A stretch of 64,000 nt of DNA from Orientallactaga sibirica (GCA_036365145.1 JAEOAD010000031.1:10512001-10576000), one strand, 5' to 3'. Shown: positions 22,833-35,849, counted from the first letter of the stretch. The notes: generated by a model not told the origin, from the letters alone. Program-made: numbers and translations.

Positions 22833-25436
22833 TGTAACCAGAGTTCTATACAGAGTCCACGTGAGGCTCACATGGGCCACCATATTTTAGCACAATCACG
22901 GCCATACCTTTGCCTCTCCACCATCCTAGTGTAGAATCCCTCTGCCGTGGAACCTTGCTGGCAGGTCTTGCTGTATGACTCTCTATGCTGGTCTCCTCAC
23001 CACCCTGAGCTTCAGGTAGCTCTTCTGGAAAATGGGTAGATGCTCTTCTATGGTGTTTGTGTTAAATGTCTCACTGTAGCATCTCAAAGGTTCTTGGAGG
23101 CTATGATGTTAGCAGTTTTATAAGGCTTGGACCTTTGTGGACAGACAGAATTTGAGAGTCAGCCTGTGGGGAGGGCAGAGTCTGACAAAAGGTAGGAGTT
23201 CAGCGTTGGATGGGTTCTGGCTTCAGTTTTGCCTGTGATGTGTGTTGTGGGCTTTGGGAAAGTTACTTTGCCTGTCTGGGCCCTCATTTTTCCACTTGTA
23301 GAAACAGAGTAAGCTCCCACTCTCCTTATCTCGAGTACAGACTAAGTCAGCTCCTCTCAGTAACCCAGAGGGGCAGGGCTCTTTTCCCTCCAGCATCCCC
23401 CAGTTCCCCTGCCTGCTTCCTTGGTTGGAGGCCAGGCTGTGCCCATGGAAGGGGAGCTAGCCAAACCATAGGACTGAGTCAAGGAAGTACCATCTCGGTC
23501 TTGAGGGAGCAGGTATGGGTTTGAAGGAAGGTTGCATGTGGGTGACTCTGGCTGGTCCTGGACAAGAGAACTGGATGGTATGTGGGAGCACCTGGTGTGA
23601 TGACCCCCACTTCTAAAGGGTGCAGTCTTGCCTGTAAGATGGCCTTGGGCACAGAGCCAAGGTGACCTAGAAGAGAGATGGACAATGAGCCCAGAGGAGC
23701 GGGAGGTATTATGAGGGAGCACGGGGGCGGGGTGGGGGGTAGGGGGGTTGGACTGAGTGCCAGGCTTTGGCAAGGAGGTGCCTGTAAGACCAGTTGGGTG
23801 GCTCCTCCCCATGAGCAGGGCTGTGGGAGGACTATGGCTGCTGCTGCTCGCCTAAGGACCACATCTTGGCTGTCACTCCATCCGCCTCTGCCAGGTCGTC
23901 ACTTTCTATGTCAGCTGGGTAGGCAGGAGTTAGGATGCAGGGATGGGAGGGAAACAAAAAGCCTTGCTAATTTTCTGCCTGCTCCTATTGGGCCCCCAAG
24001 GAGGGGCTGACCACAGATCAATTTAGGCCAAGTGGAATTAATTTCCTAATTAAGATAAGAGGCGCTTTCCTTGTTCAACCCCCAAGACTAGCTGCCTGCC
24101 AGGTTTGCAGTAGCCAGGCCAATTTTTCCTGGGGAGGAGTGAGAACCAGGAGCCAGGGAGCTCTTTTTCTTGAAAGCTGTGGTAGTTGCACCCGAATCCA
24201 GAGTCTAAGTTCAGCTGGACCCGTGAGAACTTGGGCAGCGAGAATTCCTTCACTCATGAATGCCTCTCTTGTGAATTCCCAGCCTTGGAAAGCTGAGGGA
24301 GAAACACACCCTGCTCTATTCATGATCCACTTATCTAACTCCTGAATGGCTTGCTTTGGACTTAATGCTGGGAAACAAAGTCAGGCTCAAAGAGGGTTTG
24401 TGCTTTGGGCTCAGCATCTGGTGTGCAAGAGAAACAGACCATGGTCATGACCCAGCTAGAGTGTGTGTGGCGTGTCGGGACAATCTGTCTTGGTGTCCAC
24501 ATAGAAGAGGTGAGCACCTGGCCAGTTGTTAGTCTCTTGATTCCAAGTGTGTATATTGGATAAGTTTGATCATCTGCCCTTTGCCAGACTCTGGAGTTCA
24601 GTAGCAGACAAGGGGAGCCCCGCCCTCCTGGAGCCCTTGTGCTGAGGAAGCAGACTGTAGGTAGATGCAGTAAAGGCAGTTGTAAGAAGGGCTGCAGGGC
24701 AAGTAGATGGAAGATAGGTGCTGTGGGGAGAACCAGGTAGACAGCAGATGGAGGAAAGCCTCTGGGTGTGACACTCGAGCCAGTCATGGGAAGACTTGAG
24801 GGAGGTGGGCTGGGCTGGGAACACAGCAAGTGCAGAAGGCTGGGGTGGCACATACAGCAGACAGGGGGCATGGGGCACAGGGCCAGGTGGCAAGCAGGAT
24901 GTTCATAGTCTTCTGAGAGACTTCTCTGGGAGAATAAGGAAAATATTGTGCTTTTAAATGATTTCATTTAAACTTAAGTAAATACTAAGATTCCTTTTAT
25001 AAATGACCAGTATAGAAAACCATGTGGTATGAAAGTCCACCCCCTGCTTGGCATGGGTCTACAGGCAGAGATTATGTGTGGATTTTGATTTTCTGTCCTT
25101 TAGATCAACTGAGTACTCCACAGCTTCTATTAGTATAAAGAGGAGCTCATTCCCTTTTCACAGACACATACCACACCACTCAGAGTCACCCTAAGCCCAC
25201 ACCTTTCATCCCCATGCCTCCCAATGAGAGACTTTCAGATAGTGCCTGTCTTTTCCCTGTGCCATCAATAAAGTCTTGAAAGTCCATGATGATGTATCTT
25301 TATGAGCAAGGTGACTATTTGCATGGTTAAAGCCAAATGCCTTTCACTAATACTTTTTTTATTTTTATACTACTGGTAGTGGGAAAACTTATTTTCATCC
25401 GCATTTTTAGGTTTAATGTGGAGGTGGTGACATTCC

Positions 25437-25460
25437 TTTTTTTTTTTTTTTTTTTTTTTT
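25437..25460 (-). repeat. Poly(T) tract
   Basis: About 24 T residues follow 'cattcc', with no recognisable SINE body on either side. It may be the tail of a lost or unknown retroelement. Confidence 0.8.
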
Positions 25461-26920
25461 AAAGCCAGTGATCCAGCTGTTCTGTTGATTCTAATCCACC
25501 TTTGTTTTTCCAAAGGATCAAGGTTTAGCCAGGGCTGGTTTCTGCCTGCTGTTGGTCTCCTGGCCTCAGCTGGGGATTGGGGAAAGCTCTTGGCCTGTGT
25601 GCTCATCTGTGAAATGAGGCCCTTTAATCCCTGCTGCCCTGCCCCCCTGCGAGCTGCTGTGTGCTGTGTGGGGAACATTCCTGAAAGTTCATTTTCGGCT
25701 CAGAAGTGCTGCAAACATGGTTTCTGCTGGTGGGAGCCAGGTGTCTGAAGGCTGTGACTGAGGTGAAGTGCTTCTGAAGCATCTCCAAGGGAGGGTCACT
25801 TGGCTTTGTTTAGGTGAAGTGAAGCTGGCTTTAGATGTGATGCACTGGGTGTGAGAGAAATCCACTCATAATATGGCTGGGCTTGTGGGTACCTTGTAGG
25901 GGGCTTGTCCAGCCAGCCAGTTATCTTCTGTCCACCTGCAGGAGAGAAGAAGTGAGCCAGCAGGGCTGGCCCAACTCTTTCCTGTGTCTATCACAGGAAG
26001 GGACATTGGTGCTGCAGGCTGAGCCCTGGTACCTGTTGATGGAAGCCCCAGTCTGCAGCTCCAAACCTTGTGAATTGCTCATGTGTTACTTTGGAAATCC
26101 TGTCTGTGGCCTTATAACAAGGAGCTTTAAAAGAAGAGGAAGATTTACCAAAAGGGCACTTGTACTTGATTGGGCGAAAGGAGTGTAGCAGGAAGTGTGG
26201 AGACTTGTGGCAAAGGAACTGTAGAACTTGAGGACTGTGCAAAGCCAGGCCCAGTGACCAAGGAGTCAGAGGATAGCCAGGGTGCACATCTTCCCCTAGT
26301 AATGCATCTCTGCTGGAACTCCAGGGCCTGGGAGCATTGAGCTCCTATCATCCCGGGATGTGCTTGCTCCCACTCAGTCTGGCTGTAATTGCTGTCCTGG
26401 GACTACTCAGAACTAGGCCTTAAAGATGACTCCTGTTATAGCCACCATTTCATCCTGGCGGACAGGAAGATCAAGGGCCAGGGAGGTGACAGGATGGTAG
26501 GACTTTCCCAGAGGGCTCTGGTGAGTGGCTGAAGGTAGTGTTGGCATAACCCACATCTATCCATTCTGGGGGCCAAGTGTTTTGGAAGGGGTGAAGGAGC
26601 ACCAAACCCTGAAGCTATTTTGAGGGAGTTGCTTTGGCTGTAGGCAGGTGTGACACCAAGTGGGAATAAGGCTGGATGGTCAGGCTTCCTCTCTGGCACT
26701 GTCACCCGTGCTGGCATCTGTGGTGCAGGAAGTTGCAGTCACTATTTTTACCACACCAACAAGGACTTTTATGGAAAGATACAATTACAAGCAAAATGTC
26801 AGGGCTTGCTTGGTCCATTAGGGTCTGGGAGGCTGTAATGGGCTGAGGCAGGGACCATGACACATTGTGGGCTGATGTGTAAAGCAAGATAGGTTTGCAC
26901 ATGGACACACCTTCTCTTGT

Positions 26921-26950
26921 GGTGGTGGTGGTGGTGGTGTGTGTGTGTGG
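26921..26950 (+). repeat. (GGT)n(GT)n microsatellite
   Basis: About six GGT units change to GT units. Confidence 0.9.
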
Positions 26951-26999
26951 ACGGGGGCTTCCTTAACAACAGCTTCCAGTGTCTATAATTTTCCTTTTT

Positions 27000-27183
27000 T
27001 TTTTTCTTCTTTTTTTGTTTGGTTTTGGTTTTAGTTTTTTGAGATAAGATCTCTCTAGCTCAGGCTGACTTGGATTCACTCTATAGTCTTACAGTGGCCT
27101 TGAACTCATGGAGATCCTCCCACCTGATGATCCTCTACCTCGGCTTCCCAAGTGCTGGGATTCAAGATACCACCATGCCCAGC
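27000..27183 (-). mobile_element. B1-like SINE with internal duplication
   Basis: A reverse copy. A local repeat, 'gatcctcccacctgatgatcctctacctcg', duplicates part of the element. Confidence 0.88.
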
Positions 27184-27289
27184 AGATTTTCCTTTTTTTA
27201 TGGACAGTTTTTACTAATGTACCTAATGTATCTTGATCATAATCCCCTCCTGTTGCTTTCTTTCTTCCCTCTAGTTTTCTTTTTAACTT

Positions 27290-27497
27290 GAAAAAAAAGT
27301 ATTTATATGAGAAAAGGAGAGACAGAAACAGATAGAAAGAGAATATGGGCATGTCAGACCCTCCTGCCACTGCAAATGAACTCCAGATGTATGTGCCACT
27401 TTGTGCATCTGGCTTTACCTGGGAACTGGAGAATCAAACCAAGGCTGTCAGGTTTACAAGAAGTGCCTTTATCACTGAGCCATCTCTCCATCCCTTT
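27290..27497 (-). mobile_element. B2-like SINE
   Basis: The first of three consecutive reverse copies. It ends 'agccatctctccatcccttt'. Confidence 0.9.
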
Positions 27498-27504
27498 TAA
27501 AAAT

Positions 27505-27565
27505 TTTTTAAAAATTGTTTTTTTTTAATTTTTATTTATTTATTTGAGAGCAACAGACAGAGAAA

Positions 27566-27604
<39 letters not shown>

Positions 27605-27763
27605 ATGGGTAGGTACACCAGGGTCTCCAGCCACTGCAAACAAACTCCAGGAGCATGTGCCACCTCGTGCATCTGGCTTATGTGGGTATTGGGGAATCGA
27701 GCCTTGAACCAGGGTCCTTAGGCTTCACAGGCAAGTGCTTAACCACTAAGCCATCTCTCCACC
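27505..27763 (-). mobile_element. B2-like SINE with long (GA)n
   Basis: The second reverse copy, with (GA)n at 27568-27602. Confidence 0.93.
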
Positions 27764-27764
27764 T

Positions 27765-27992
27765 TTTTAAAAAGTTTTTATAAAAATATTTATTATTTAT
27801 TAGAGAAAGGCAGAGAGAGAGAGAGAGAAAGAGAAAGAATGGGTATGCCAGGGCCTCCAGCCATTGCAAATGAACTCCAGATGCATGCACCACCTCGTAC
27901 ATCTGGTTTACATGAGTACTGGGGAATCAAACCTGGGTCCTTAGGCTTTGTGGGCTAGGCTTTAACCGCTAAGCAATCTCTCTAGCTCTTTT
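27765..27992 (-). mobile_element. B2-like SINE
   Basis: The third reverse copy, directly before the L1 poly(T). It ends 'gcaatctctctagctctttt'. Confidence 0.92.
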
Positions 27993-27996
27993 AAGT

Positions 27997-29692
27997 TTTT
28001 TTTTTTTTAAACTTTTTCTATTGACGGCTTCCACACTTTCAGACAATGAAACATGATAATTCCCCCCCCTCCACTTTCCCCTTCACAGATCCACACTCTA
28101 TCATATCCCTTCCCTCTCTCCATTAGTCTCTTTTTTATTTTGATGTCATCATCTTTTCCTCCTATTATGAGGGTCTTGTGAAGGTAGTTCTAGACACTGC
28201 GAAGTCGTGGATATTGAGGTCAATTTCTGTCTGGATGATTACATTGTAAGCAGTCCTTCCTTTGGCTCTTACCCTTTTTCTGCCACCTCTTCTACAATGG
28301 ACCCTGAGCTTTGGAAGGTGTGATAGAGATGTTTCAGTGCTGAACACTCCACTGTCCCTTCTTCTCAGCACTCTGGGGCCTTTTGTGTCATTCCAGTGGT
28401 CACTGCCATCTGAAAAGAGAAGCTTCTCTAACCAAAAGTGAGAGTAGTGTTAATATATGGGTGTGAACGTTAAGTAAAAGTGCTTACAGGACTGTTGGTG
28501 AGCATAATACATGCATTTAGCCAGACAAGAGCAGGCATTATACTCCTAAGGCTCATGACCTCCCCCACCACAGGCTTTTGATTAGATTTTCAGTACCAGG
28601 CATGTGTTCACTCCCATAGAGCAGGCCTTCAGTCCAATTAGAGAGCAGTTGGTTTTCCCCATAATAGATATGCCATTATTGCACCTGTTTGGTCATTTGG
28701 CCTAGCTGACCAAACTTGAGGCTAGCAGTGTCCAGGACTGTTTTCACTGCTGATGTCTTCTGTCTCCTATGGGGCTGCATGCAGTACAGCTTTTTCCAGA
28801 TTTCTGTCAGCTGGTCTACAAGGAGGAGGTTTTCAACTCAGCCCTAGCTTAATTTCTCAGTGACCTTGCTGCCTAGGCATATAGAATCTTCAGCAATAGA
28901 GTCTTACCCTCTATTTCTGGTGGGAAACCAAGAGCTTTGGCAATAGCCTGTAATGTTTTGGGGGCATTAGGGACCACCCTAGCCAACAACTCACTGGAAG
29001 GTATTCTATCACTGGCACTGAAGTTTTTCTAGTAACAAATCTATGGCTTCTGGTGTGCCATTACCCAAAAAAAAGTAGGTTTTCATATGGCATATTCACA
29101 GTTTCTTGAATTTTTTAAAATTTTGTTTATTTATTTGAGAGTGACAGAGAGTGAAAGAGGGAGGGAGGGAGAGAGAGAGAGAAGGAGGGAGGGAGAGAGA
29201 GAATGGGCACACCAGGGCCTCCAGACACTGCAAATGAACTCCAGATGCATGCGTCACCTTGTGCATCTGGCTTACATGGGTCCTGGGGAATCGAGCCTTG
29301 AACTGGGCTCCTTAGGCTTCATAGGCAAGTGCTTAACCACTAAGCCATCTCTCCAGCCCAGTTTCCTGAATTTTGATTAACCCTCCCCCACCCTTCTTTT
29401 ACTCAATCTCTTCCCCTTACCTATTTGTCCTACTTACATATATACAATACCATTCCATTAAGTCCTCCTCTCTCCTCCCTCCTTTATAGCCCTTTTCTTA
29501 GCTTACTGACCTCTGCTACTGATTTTTTACTCCAGCTCACACACAATTCTGAACATTTGTAGCTAGGATCCACATATGAGAGAGAACATGTGACATTTGG
29601 CTTTCTGGACCTGGGTTACCTCACTTAGTATATAATCCTTTCCAGATCCATCCATTTCCCTGCAAACTTCATAATTTCATTTTTCTTTGCAG
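27997..29692 (-). mobile_element. 5'-truncated L1, 3' end only
   Basis: The poly(A) tail shows as a T-run at 27997-28010. The plus strand then reads L1 3'UTR sequence in antisense, such as 'cagtccaattagagagcag' (28631) and 'gccattattgcacctgtt' (28672). It ends with the terminal ORF2 region: 'ggatccacatatgagaga' (29568), 'cctgggttacctcactta' (29611) and 'ccagatccatccatttccc' (29642). The sequence diverges after about 29692. It is split by a B2-like SINE and keeps no coding capacity. Confidence 0.8.
29110..29361 (-). mobile_element. B2-like SINE nested in L1
   Basis: A reverse copy with a GA/GGGA-rich tract at 29140-29200, inserted within the L1 3' end. Confidence 0.93.
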
Positions 29693-30224
29693 CCTCCACA
29701 CCTCTAGAAAGTTGCTCCAAAGCATGGTTAATGTGAAGGAGAAGAAAATAGTATTCCAGTGTTCTCAATATGAGGCTCCTTTGAAAGCCCCAGCTGAAAA
29801 CTGTTTTCACAGTAATACTAGGACATTGTCTGCCTTGGTCACTTCTTCCTGGGTGCAGTGTTTTCCAAATGACCCATGGACTGCATTACAAAGCCGGGCC
29901 ATTCAAAGTGCAGGAAGAAACTAGGGTACAAAAGTTCACTGATACTTCTACATCACAGTGAGCCTTAAACAGCCATGGGTCAAGTTTTGTTATCATTGCC
30001 GAGAAGAGTATCCATGGTTATTGGAAAGGCTTTGTCTGGATGAGACTGGGTCTTCTTTACATTCTATAGAGGAAGTCATATATTTTAGCAAATTGAATGC
30101 TAAAGTGATAGGAGAATTAAGCTAATGTTGCCAGTAAAAAAGGGTTTCTGAGAGAAATTGATTTATGAAGACAACCCTATGTATGACTACATATTCCTTC
30201 TTTGCTCTTATTTGGGGAGGGCAG

Positions 30225-30560
30225 ATGATGTGTGTATGTGTGTGCGCGCACACATGTGTGCTTGTACCTGCATGTTTATATGTGTGACGGGGGGGTGCAT
30301 GTCATGGTGCACATGTGGGGGTCAGAGGACAGCTTCAGGTATTGGTCCTTGCCTTGCCTCCCACCTTGTTTTGAAGCAGAGTCATTGTTCACCACTATGT
30401 TTGCCAGGATAGCTGGCTCTTGAACTTCTGAGCAGTCCTGTCGCTGCCTCCCTTCTTGTCATAGGTGTGCTGGGTGGAGACACCAGCAGCACAGCATTGT
30501 GCTTTACATGGATTCTGGGGATCTGGACCAGTCCTCAGGCTTTGAGACATCTCCCCAGCT
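30225..30560 (-). mobile_element. B3-like SINE
   Basis: A GT-rich start is followed by 'gggtcagaggacagcttc' and, at the other end, 'agacatctccccagctcc'. Confidence 0.7.
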
Positions 30561-30654
30561 CCTTTCTTAATTTTTCAGGTCCTGTGACTGTCCATAGGCA
30601 AAGTCACATGAATACAGACCCTCCGGGTCCTCAGTGTTACTGTTTTCTTTTCTC

Positions 30655-30728
30655 ATGATGCTGAGATTGAACACAGGGGCTTGTTCATACTAGCCAGGCC
30701 CTTGGCCACTGAGCTACATCCCCATCCC
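30655..30728 (-). mobile_element. ID-like SINE
   Basis: It reads 'gagattgaacacaggggc ... cactgagctacatccccatc', a reversed ID head. Confidence 0.7.
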
Positions 30729-31321
30729 CCTTCAATCATTTTTTAAATTAAAAAAAAGATAACCCCAAGACTGAGAATCTGAGAATAGCTGTCCCTGAAG
30801 CCCCTGCCCACAGAGCAGAAAGTGGGGTTAGGCCCTGTGTCTAGCATTCTCTAGTTAACTGTTCAGCAGTCCTTTGAGGCTGGTGTAGTTTCCATGCCCA
30901 TTTTGTAGGTGAGAAAACTGAGGCACTGAGAATGGGAATATGGGGTATAGGCTTCCTTGCCCAGAGGAGGCAGTGATGGAATTTGGGAGGTCCCAGGCTC
31001 ATCTGGTCTTGACACAGACTCCAACCAAATCTTAGATGTGTGCATTTTAGTTTTCTTCCTCAAGCCTCAGTTTGTCAGTGTGTGCCGTTGGGACACTGAT
31101 GCCAGTATGGAGTGAAAGATGCATGTAAGGCTCTTGAAACATGGGCAGAAGGGTCACAGCAGCAAGACATTTGATAAGTAATACTGGATCTCACACAGAG
31201 GTTCTCAGGTTCAAAGGCATAGACAGTGAAATCTGAGTCTGTCCTCCTCTCCTTCCCTCGTAGCCATGATGAACACAGTCTGCCAGAGAGGCTGTGCTTG
31301 TGTCAAGGGGTGTGCGTATAG

Positions 31322-31350
31322 TGCGTGTGTGTGTGTGCGCACGCGCACAC
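31322..31350 (+). repeat. Alternating GT/GC/AC tract
   Basis: The stretch 'gtgtgtgtgtgcgcacgcgc' followed by 'acacatgc' is alternating purine-pyrimidine and partly self-complementary. Confidence 0.85.
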
Positions 31351-32647
31351 ATGCAACTGCATGCAGAGCTGGGTTTTAGCACTTATAAAAGATGGCATCC
31401 TATACACAGCTCTTCTCATTTCATCACCTAGTGCCACTCACTGTTCCACAGTCCGGCTTTTGCCTCACAGTGCTCTACCCCATGGACTTGTCATTCATGA
31501 CCACTGAGGCTGTCTGGCCTGGTCCTTTTATGACAGGGCTGACTGTGGATGCTCCTGTCCTGGGAGTGGAGGAGCTGGGACAGAGGCTCTGCAGTGGTCA
31601 TTTTGAACCTCATTTCCTAGATGCTCTAGAGAGGCAGTACAACTAGTCGCCTTTCCCCTGGCACTCCTGGCAGAGAGACCTGGGCCTTCCCTGAGGAGCA
31701 GATCTGTAGGGAAGCTGGCTCCTGGGGAGACAGGCGAAGGGAGTCCCCAGCCAGGAAATGGCTGCTGGTGCTTTCGTCTTTTTTTCTTTTCCTTACTGCA
31801 GTTGGCTCATGGAAAGTGATATCTAGGCCAGCCTGCTCTTAATGGCTCCATCTGTGGGACCAGACAGCAGGAGGGTCAGCCTCTCCCTGGGTCCCCTGGT
31901 GCCTGTGTGTGCACAAGGGAGGAGCCATGCAGGGTGTCCTGAGTGCTGAGGGGGCGCCTCTGCTCCTTGCACTCTGTCTGGCTCACTCTGGATAAGTGAG
32001 AAGAAACAAGTGATTTCACCAGATGGGGAACCTGAGCACCCAGTTCTTTGTCCCCACTGTGGCTAGAGCCCCACACCCATCTGCAGCTACAGCTGGGCTT
32101 GCAGATGACTCCCTGCTCTGGGGGCTCAAGCTAGTTGAGGGGAGTAGACTTTAAGGGATAAGTGCTGGTTGGTACCTGCTTTCTGTCCTGAGGGACTCTG
32201 AGGCGTCTGTGCCACCTTCCCCAGCCAGAAGAAGCCTCTTTGGTACAGAGGTGACATAAGATGGCCTGATGGTCAACAACTTATGGGGCAATATATCCAA
32301 TATCTGTCTTTCTTCTGCAGGGAATTTGTCTCAAATGACAGCAATAATTCATCTAAAGCAAAGATATTACTCAGTTTTGGAATAAAAAGTAACAATAAAT
32401 AAATATGAAATATGGATAAATTTGTAAATCCCAGTTGTACATTTTAGAGATATTAAAATTTATAGTTGGCAACTGCAGAAGTGTAGTTTCATGAGGTGCC
32501 AGATACTACAGGTCCAGGTTTGCCCACAGGAGGTCCTCTGGGTCTCTGCTCAGTGGTGAGGGAAGGAAAGGAAAATGGCAACCCTGAGCTAAGATAAGGC
32601 AAACAGTGTAAAATAGTCTTCTATACTTGCAACGATGTGTTCAAATT

Positions 32648-32666
32648 TTAGTTAGTTTTTTTTTTT
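32648..32666 (-). repeat. Poly(T) tract
   Basis: An uninterrupted T-run of about 19-20 bases without a recognised SINE body. Confidence 0.7.
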
Positions 32667-33744
32667 TTTTTTTTCACATAGTACTAGTAATTTAACCATG
32701 GATCCCCACAGAGGGCCCAGTTGTAACAGTGTTGAAATGTTGGTTTCAGGATCAAAGCTGAACACAAGAAACCCAAGTGAAAGAGTCTGTCACAATGTTT
32801 CTCAGCCTTGTTACTCTATCCACCCACACCCCCTTACACCTTCACCCTAAATTTGCCTAGTGAAAGCAAGTTGGTGAAGAATTAATCAGAATTTATGCTG
32901 TCTTTGTGTAGCTAGAGAAGTCCAGGAAGACTGCCAGGTCCTGTCCCTAATGTGCCCTTTGACCACAGAGCACACCTTGGCCTGAGAGACTGCTGCCCAC
33001 TCCTCCCCTGACACTTAGAAGAGACATGAACTCTTCCCCTGTTGTGGGGAGCTGGGGCACATGGCTTATCCTTCCAGTTGCGATGTTCCTGACTGTATAG
33101 AGCTGAGTGCCACAGACTGCTCTTTGGGGTGGGTGAAGAGGACTGTCTTAACACCAGAATCCGGTGGCAAACAATGCCTTCTTTCGTGCAGGAGGAAGTG
33201 AGTTGGGCCTGGGTTTAGATGTCACCCCTTCCCTAGCCTTGTGATGTTGCTCTCACATAGTGAGGTTGTGGAGGTAGACCCAAACCTGGCTCCGCCCCAC
33301 ACCCCATGGGGCTTTGGGTAGATTTCCTAACATCTGCCTGCCTGCTTTCCTAACCTGTAAGCCGAGGTTGGGGTTAGCAGAGTTAACACATAAAGCCCTT
33401 CATTATCAGCTGTCTCTGAGCCTGTTTCTCATCTGGGAGTTGCACAAATAATGAGGCACATAATAGGATTGTACCTCCAGCTTTCTCTGGCCCAGTCAAG
33501 TTGTGTGACTGGTTTTGGTCAGCAAGATCAGAACAGGTCAAGCACTTATTCACCAGTGCTAAGCTTTTCCCCCTTCGGCAGCAGCTCATCTAGGTTCCTG
33601 GGAGTGACAGTGACGAGACCATGCTTGCCACAGCCATGAAGCATGTACCGCCAGCAAGAAGCCGGTCTCCGTCCTGTAAAGCCATTGCCATCTCGGGATG
33701 TTGGTTACTGCATCCTAACCTCACCCATCCTGATTAAGAGACAG

Positions 33745-33990
33745 GATTAAATATATAGAATGGCCAACAAGAGAGGGTGATAGAGAATGAGAAAGATAAA
33801 ATATCACATGTGTTCTCTCATTTGCAGATTTAGATTTAGTAACATGTATATTGTGAAAGCTTTGGGGAGAGGAAGGGATAGTGTGTGCATGTGCGTGTGG
33901 GGGGGTGGAATATCAAAGTACATAAGAAACTGTCATAAGTAGATTCCTTATTTTGTACACATACTAAAAGAATTTAAAAGTTTGTAGAAA
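33745..33990 (+). mobile_element. L1 3' end fragment
   Basis: The stretch 'aaaatatcacatgtgttctc', then 'aagaaactgtcataagtaga' and 'ccttattttgtacacatac', resembles rodent L1 3'UTR ends in sense orientation. The similarity is partial. Confidence 0.45.
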
Positions 33991-34374
33991 ATGGCCAACA
34001 TGGTGTTAGATACTTGGTAGTCACACAGTTCACTGGACTCCGTCAGCAACGAGAATTCCCTAGTGATTTTCCCACCATGTGTTTCTTCATCCTTGACCCC
34101 TTCCCTCCTGCTCTGAACCACCCTTGGGAAGGCAGGGCTGCTGCCCTGGCTACGGGCCAGTGTAGTGGGTACCTGAGCCATTCTACTGTAGCACAGGAGG
34201 AGAAGGCGTCACTCTCAGCAGCGTCTGTCAGAACAGAGTAACAGCCCTGCTTCTGTGGTGACCAGGGCTGCAGTTAGCCTGGGACTTGGCTGTGCACAGT
34301 AGAAGCTGAAGTGGCCATCCTTCTTCAAGTTTACTTGAATTAACACTGGATGTGTTCGTTGCTGGGGTGGAGCT

Positions 34375-34482
34375 AAGGGTGGTGACATTTGTCTGCCATT
34401 CCAGCACTTGGGAGGCTGAGGCAGGAAGATTGAAAGTTCCAGACCAGCTTGGGTTATATAATAAGACCCTGTCTCAAAAAAG
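34375..34482 (+). mobile_element. Diverged B1-like SINE
   Basis: It reads 'gccattccagcacttggg' and 'aagaccctgtctcaaaaa'. Confidence 0.75.
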
Positions 34483-34690
34483 GAATGAGCTCAGTTGATA
34501 GAGTGCCTGCCTAGCATGTGTGAAGGCCTGGTTTTGATTCCCAACGTAGCACCAATCAGGTGGAGTGGCACATGGCTGAAATCCCAGCCCTCCAGAGGTA
34601 GAGGCAGGAGATCAGGAGTTTTAGGTCATCCTATAGTACATGACTATATGATAGCCTGGGCTACCTACATGAGGACCCTGCCTGAAAAAA
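34483..34690 (+). mobile_element. B4-like (ID plus B1) SINE
   Basis: An ID-like part, 'gagctcagttgatagagtgc', is followed by a B1-like part, 'ctgaaatcccagccctcc'. Confidence 0.75.
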
Positions 34691-34692
34691 AG

Positions 34693-34907
34693 GGGGCTGG
34701 AGATAGGGCTTAGCAATTACACTGCTTTCCTGCAAAACCAAAGGAGCTAAGTTCAGTTCTCCAGAACCCACATTAGCCAGATGCACAGGGTAATGCATGC
34801 ATCTGGAGGTTTTCTCTGCAGTGGCTAGAGGCCCTGGTATGCCCATACTCTCTGTCTCTACTTGCCCCCCTCTCTCTCAAATGAAAAATAAATATTAAAA
34901 AAAAAAA
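34693..34907 (+). mobile_element. B2-like SINE
   Basis: It begins 'gggggctggagatagggc' and ends with an 'aataaatatt' plus A-run tail. Confidence 0.9.
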
Positions 34908-35385
34908 CAGAAAAAGAAAAGAGTGAGGACTTTGGTGTACTGAAGCTCAGGCTGGTCTCCTGAGGCAGTTCCTACCTCTCTCTTCCCTTCCCTGGCTTGG
35001 TGCATGCAAGTGGGGTTGAGAGCCATGTCTCATAAGGTGTACTATAGTTTATGGCCATGGGCCCAATGTACATCTGTGTGTAGCTGGGAGATGCCTGTAT
35101 AGGAGGGTGGAAGATGGTGTGGCCCTTCCCTGTCAGAGTGAGCTCAGGGCTGGACATTGACTTCTGGTCCCACCCTTACCAGGGAGCTTTTGAGATAGGG
35201 ACATTAGGGGACCATCTGAAGAGGAAAACAAAAGCATGTGGAATAGATACCACCTCTTCCCTTGGTCCTCTCTCTATTTTAATAAACTACCCTCGAGGCA
35301 CGAGGCCAAGGCAGGGCAGGTGGGGTGAGCAAGGCCAAGGGCTAGAGTGGGGCAGAGAACCATACCAGACTGAGACCAGAGGCAC

Positions 35386-35598
35386 CTTTTTTTTTTTTTA
35401 AAAAAAAACATTATTTATTTGCAATCAGAGGGGGAAAGAGGGTGGGCACGTCAGGGCCTCCAGCCATTGCACATGAACTTCAGATACATGCACCACTTTG
35501 TACATCTGGCTTTACATGGGTACTGGGGAATTGAATGCAGGCCATTAGGCTTTGTAAGCAAGTGCTTTTAACCAGTGAGCCACCCCCCCCCAGCCCCC
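35386..35598 (-). mobile_element. B2-like SINE
   Basis: A reverse copy with a poly(T) start and a C-run (35583-35591) interrupting the head. Confidence 0.9.
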
Positions 35599-35654
35599 AA
35601 AGCATCTTTTACCATGATTCTTATGACTCCCTGACCCCAAAGTATTTCCCAAAG

Positions 35655-35730
35655 ACTTCATGTGGTGGGATCAGGAGATCAAGGTCAGCCTGAGCTACAC
35701 AGAGAGATCTGTCTCAATGAACAAAATAAA
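35655..35730 (+). mobile_element. B1-like SINE remnant
   Basis: It reads 'atcaaggtcagcctgagc ... gatctgtctcaatgaac'. Confidence 0.55.
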
Positions 35731-35849
35731 ATCTTTTCATTTTAAAACAGCTAAAAACAAAAGCAAAGTAAATATCTGTACTGTGAGGACATAAACAGTT
35801 CTGATCAATTGCACTTAAAATAAAGATAGAGACTATCAGCAGGGGAGGG

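Noticed and set aside
24362..24967. 201-codon minus-strand frame in intron 1
   Set aside because: No recognisable domain, no conserved features, and random-looking Ser/Pro/Leu/Cys-rich composition.
25269..25274. AATAAA in intron 1 considered as a poly(A) site
   Set aside because: No exon or reading frame leads into it, and it is an isolated motif as expected by chance in 25 kb.
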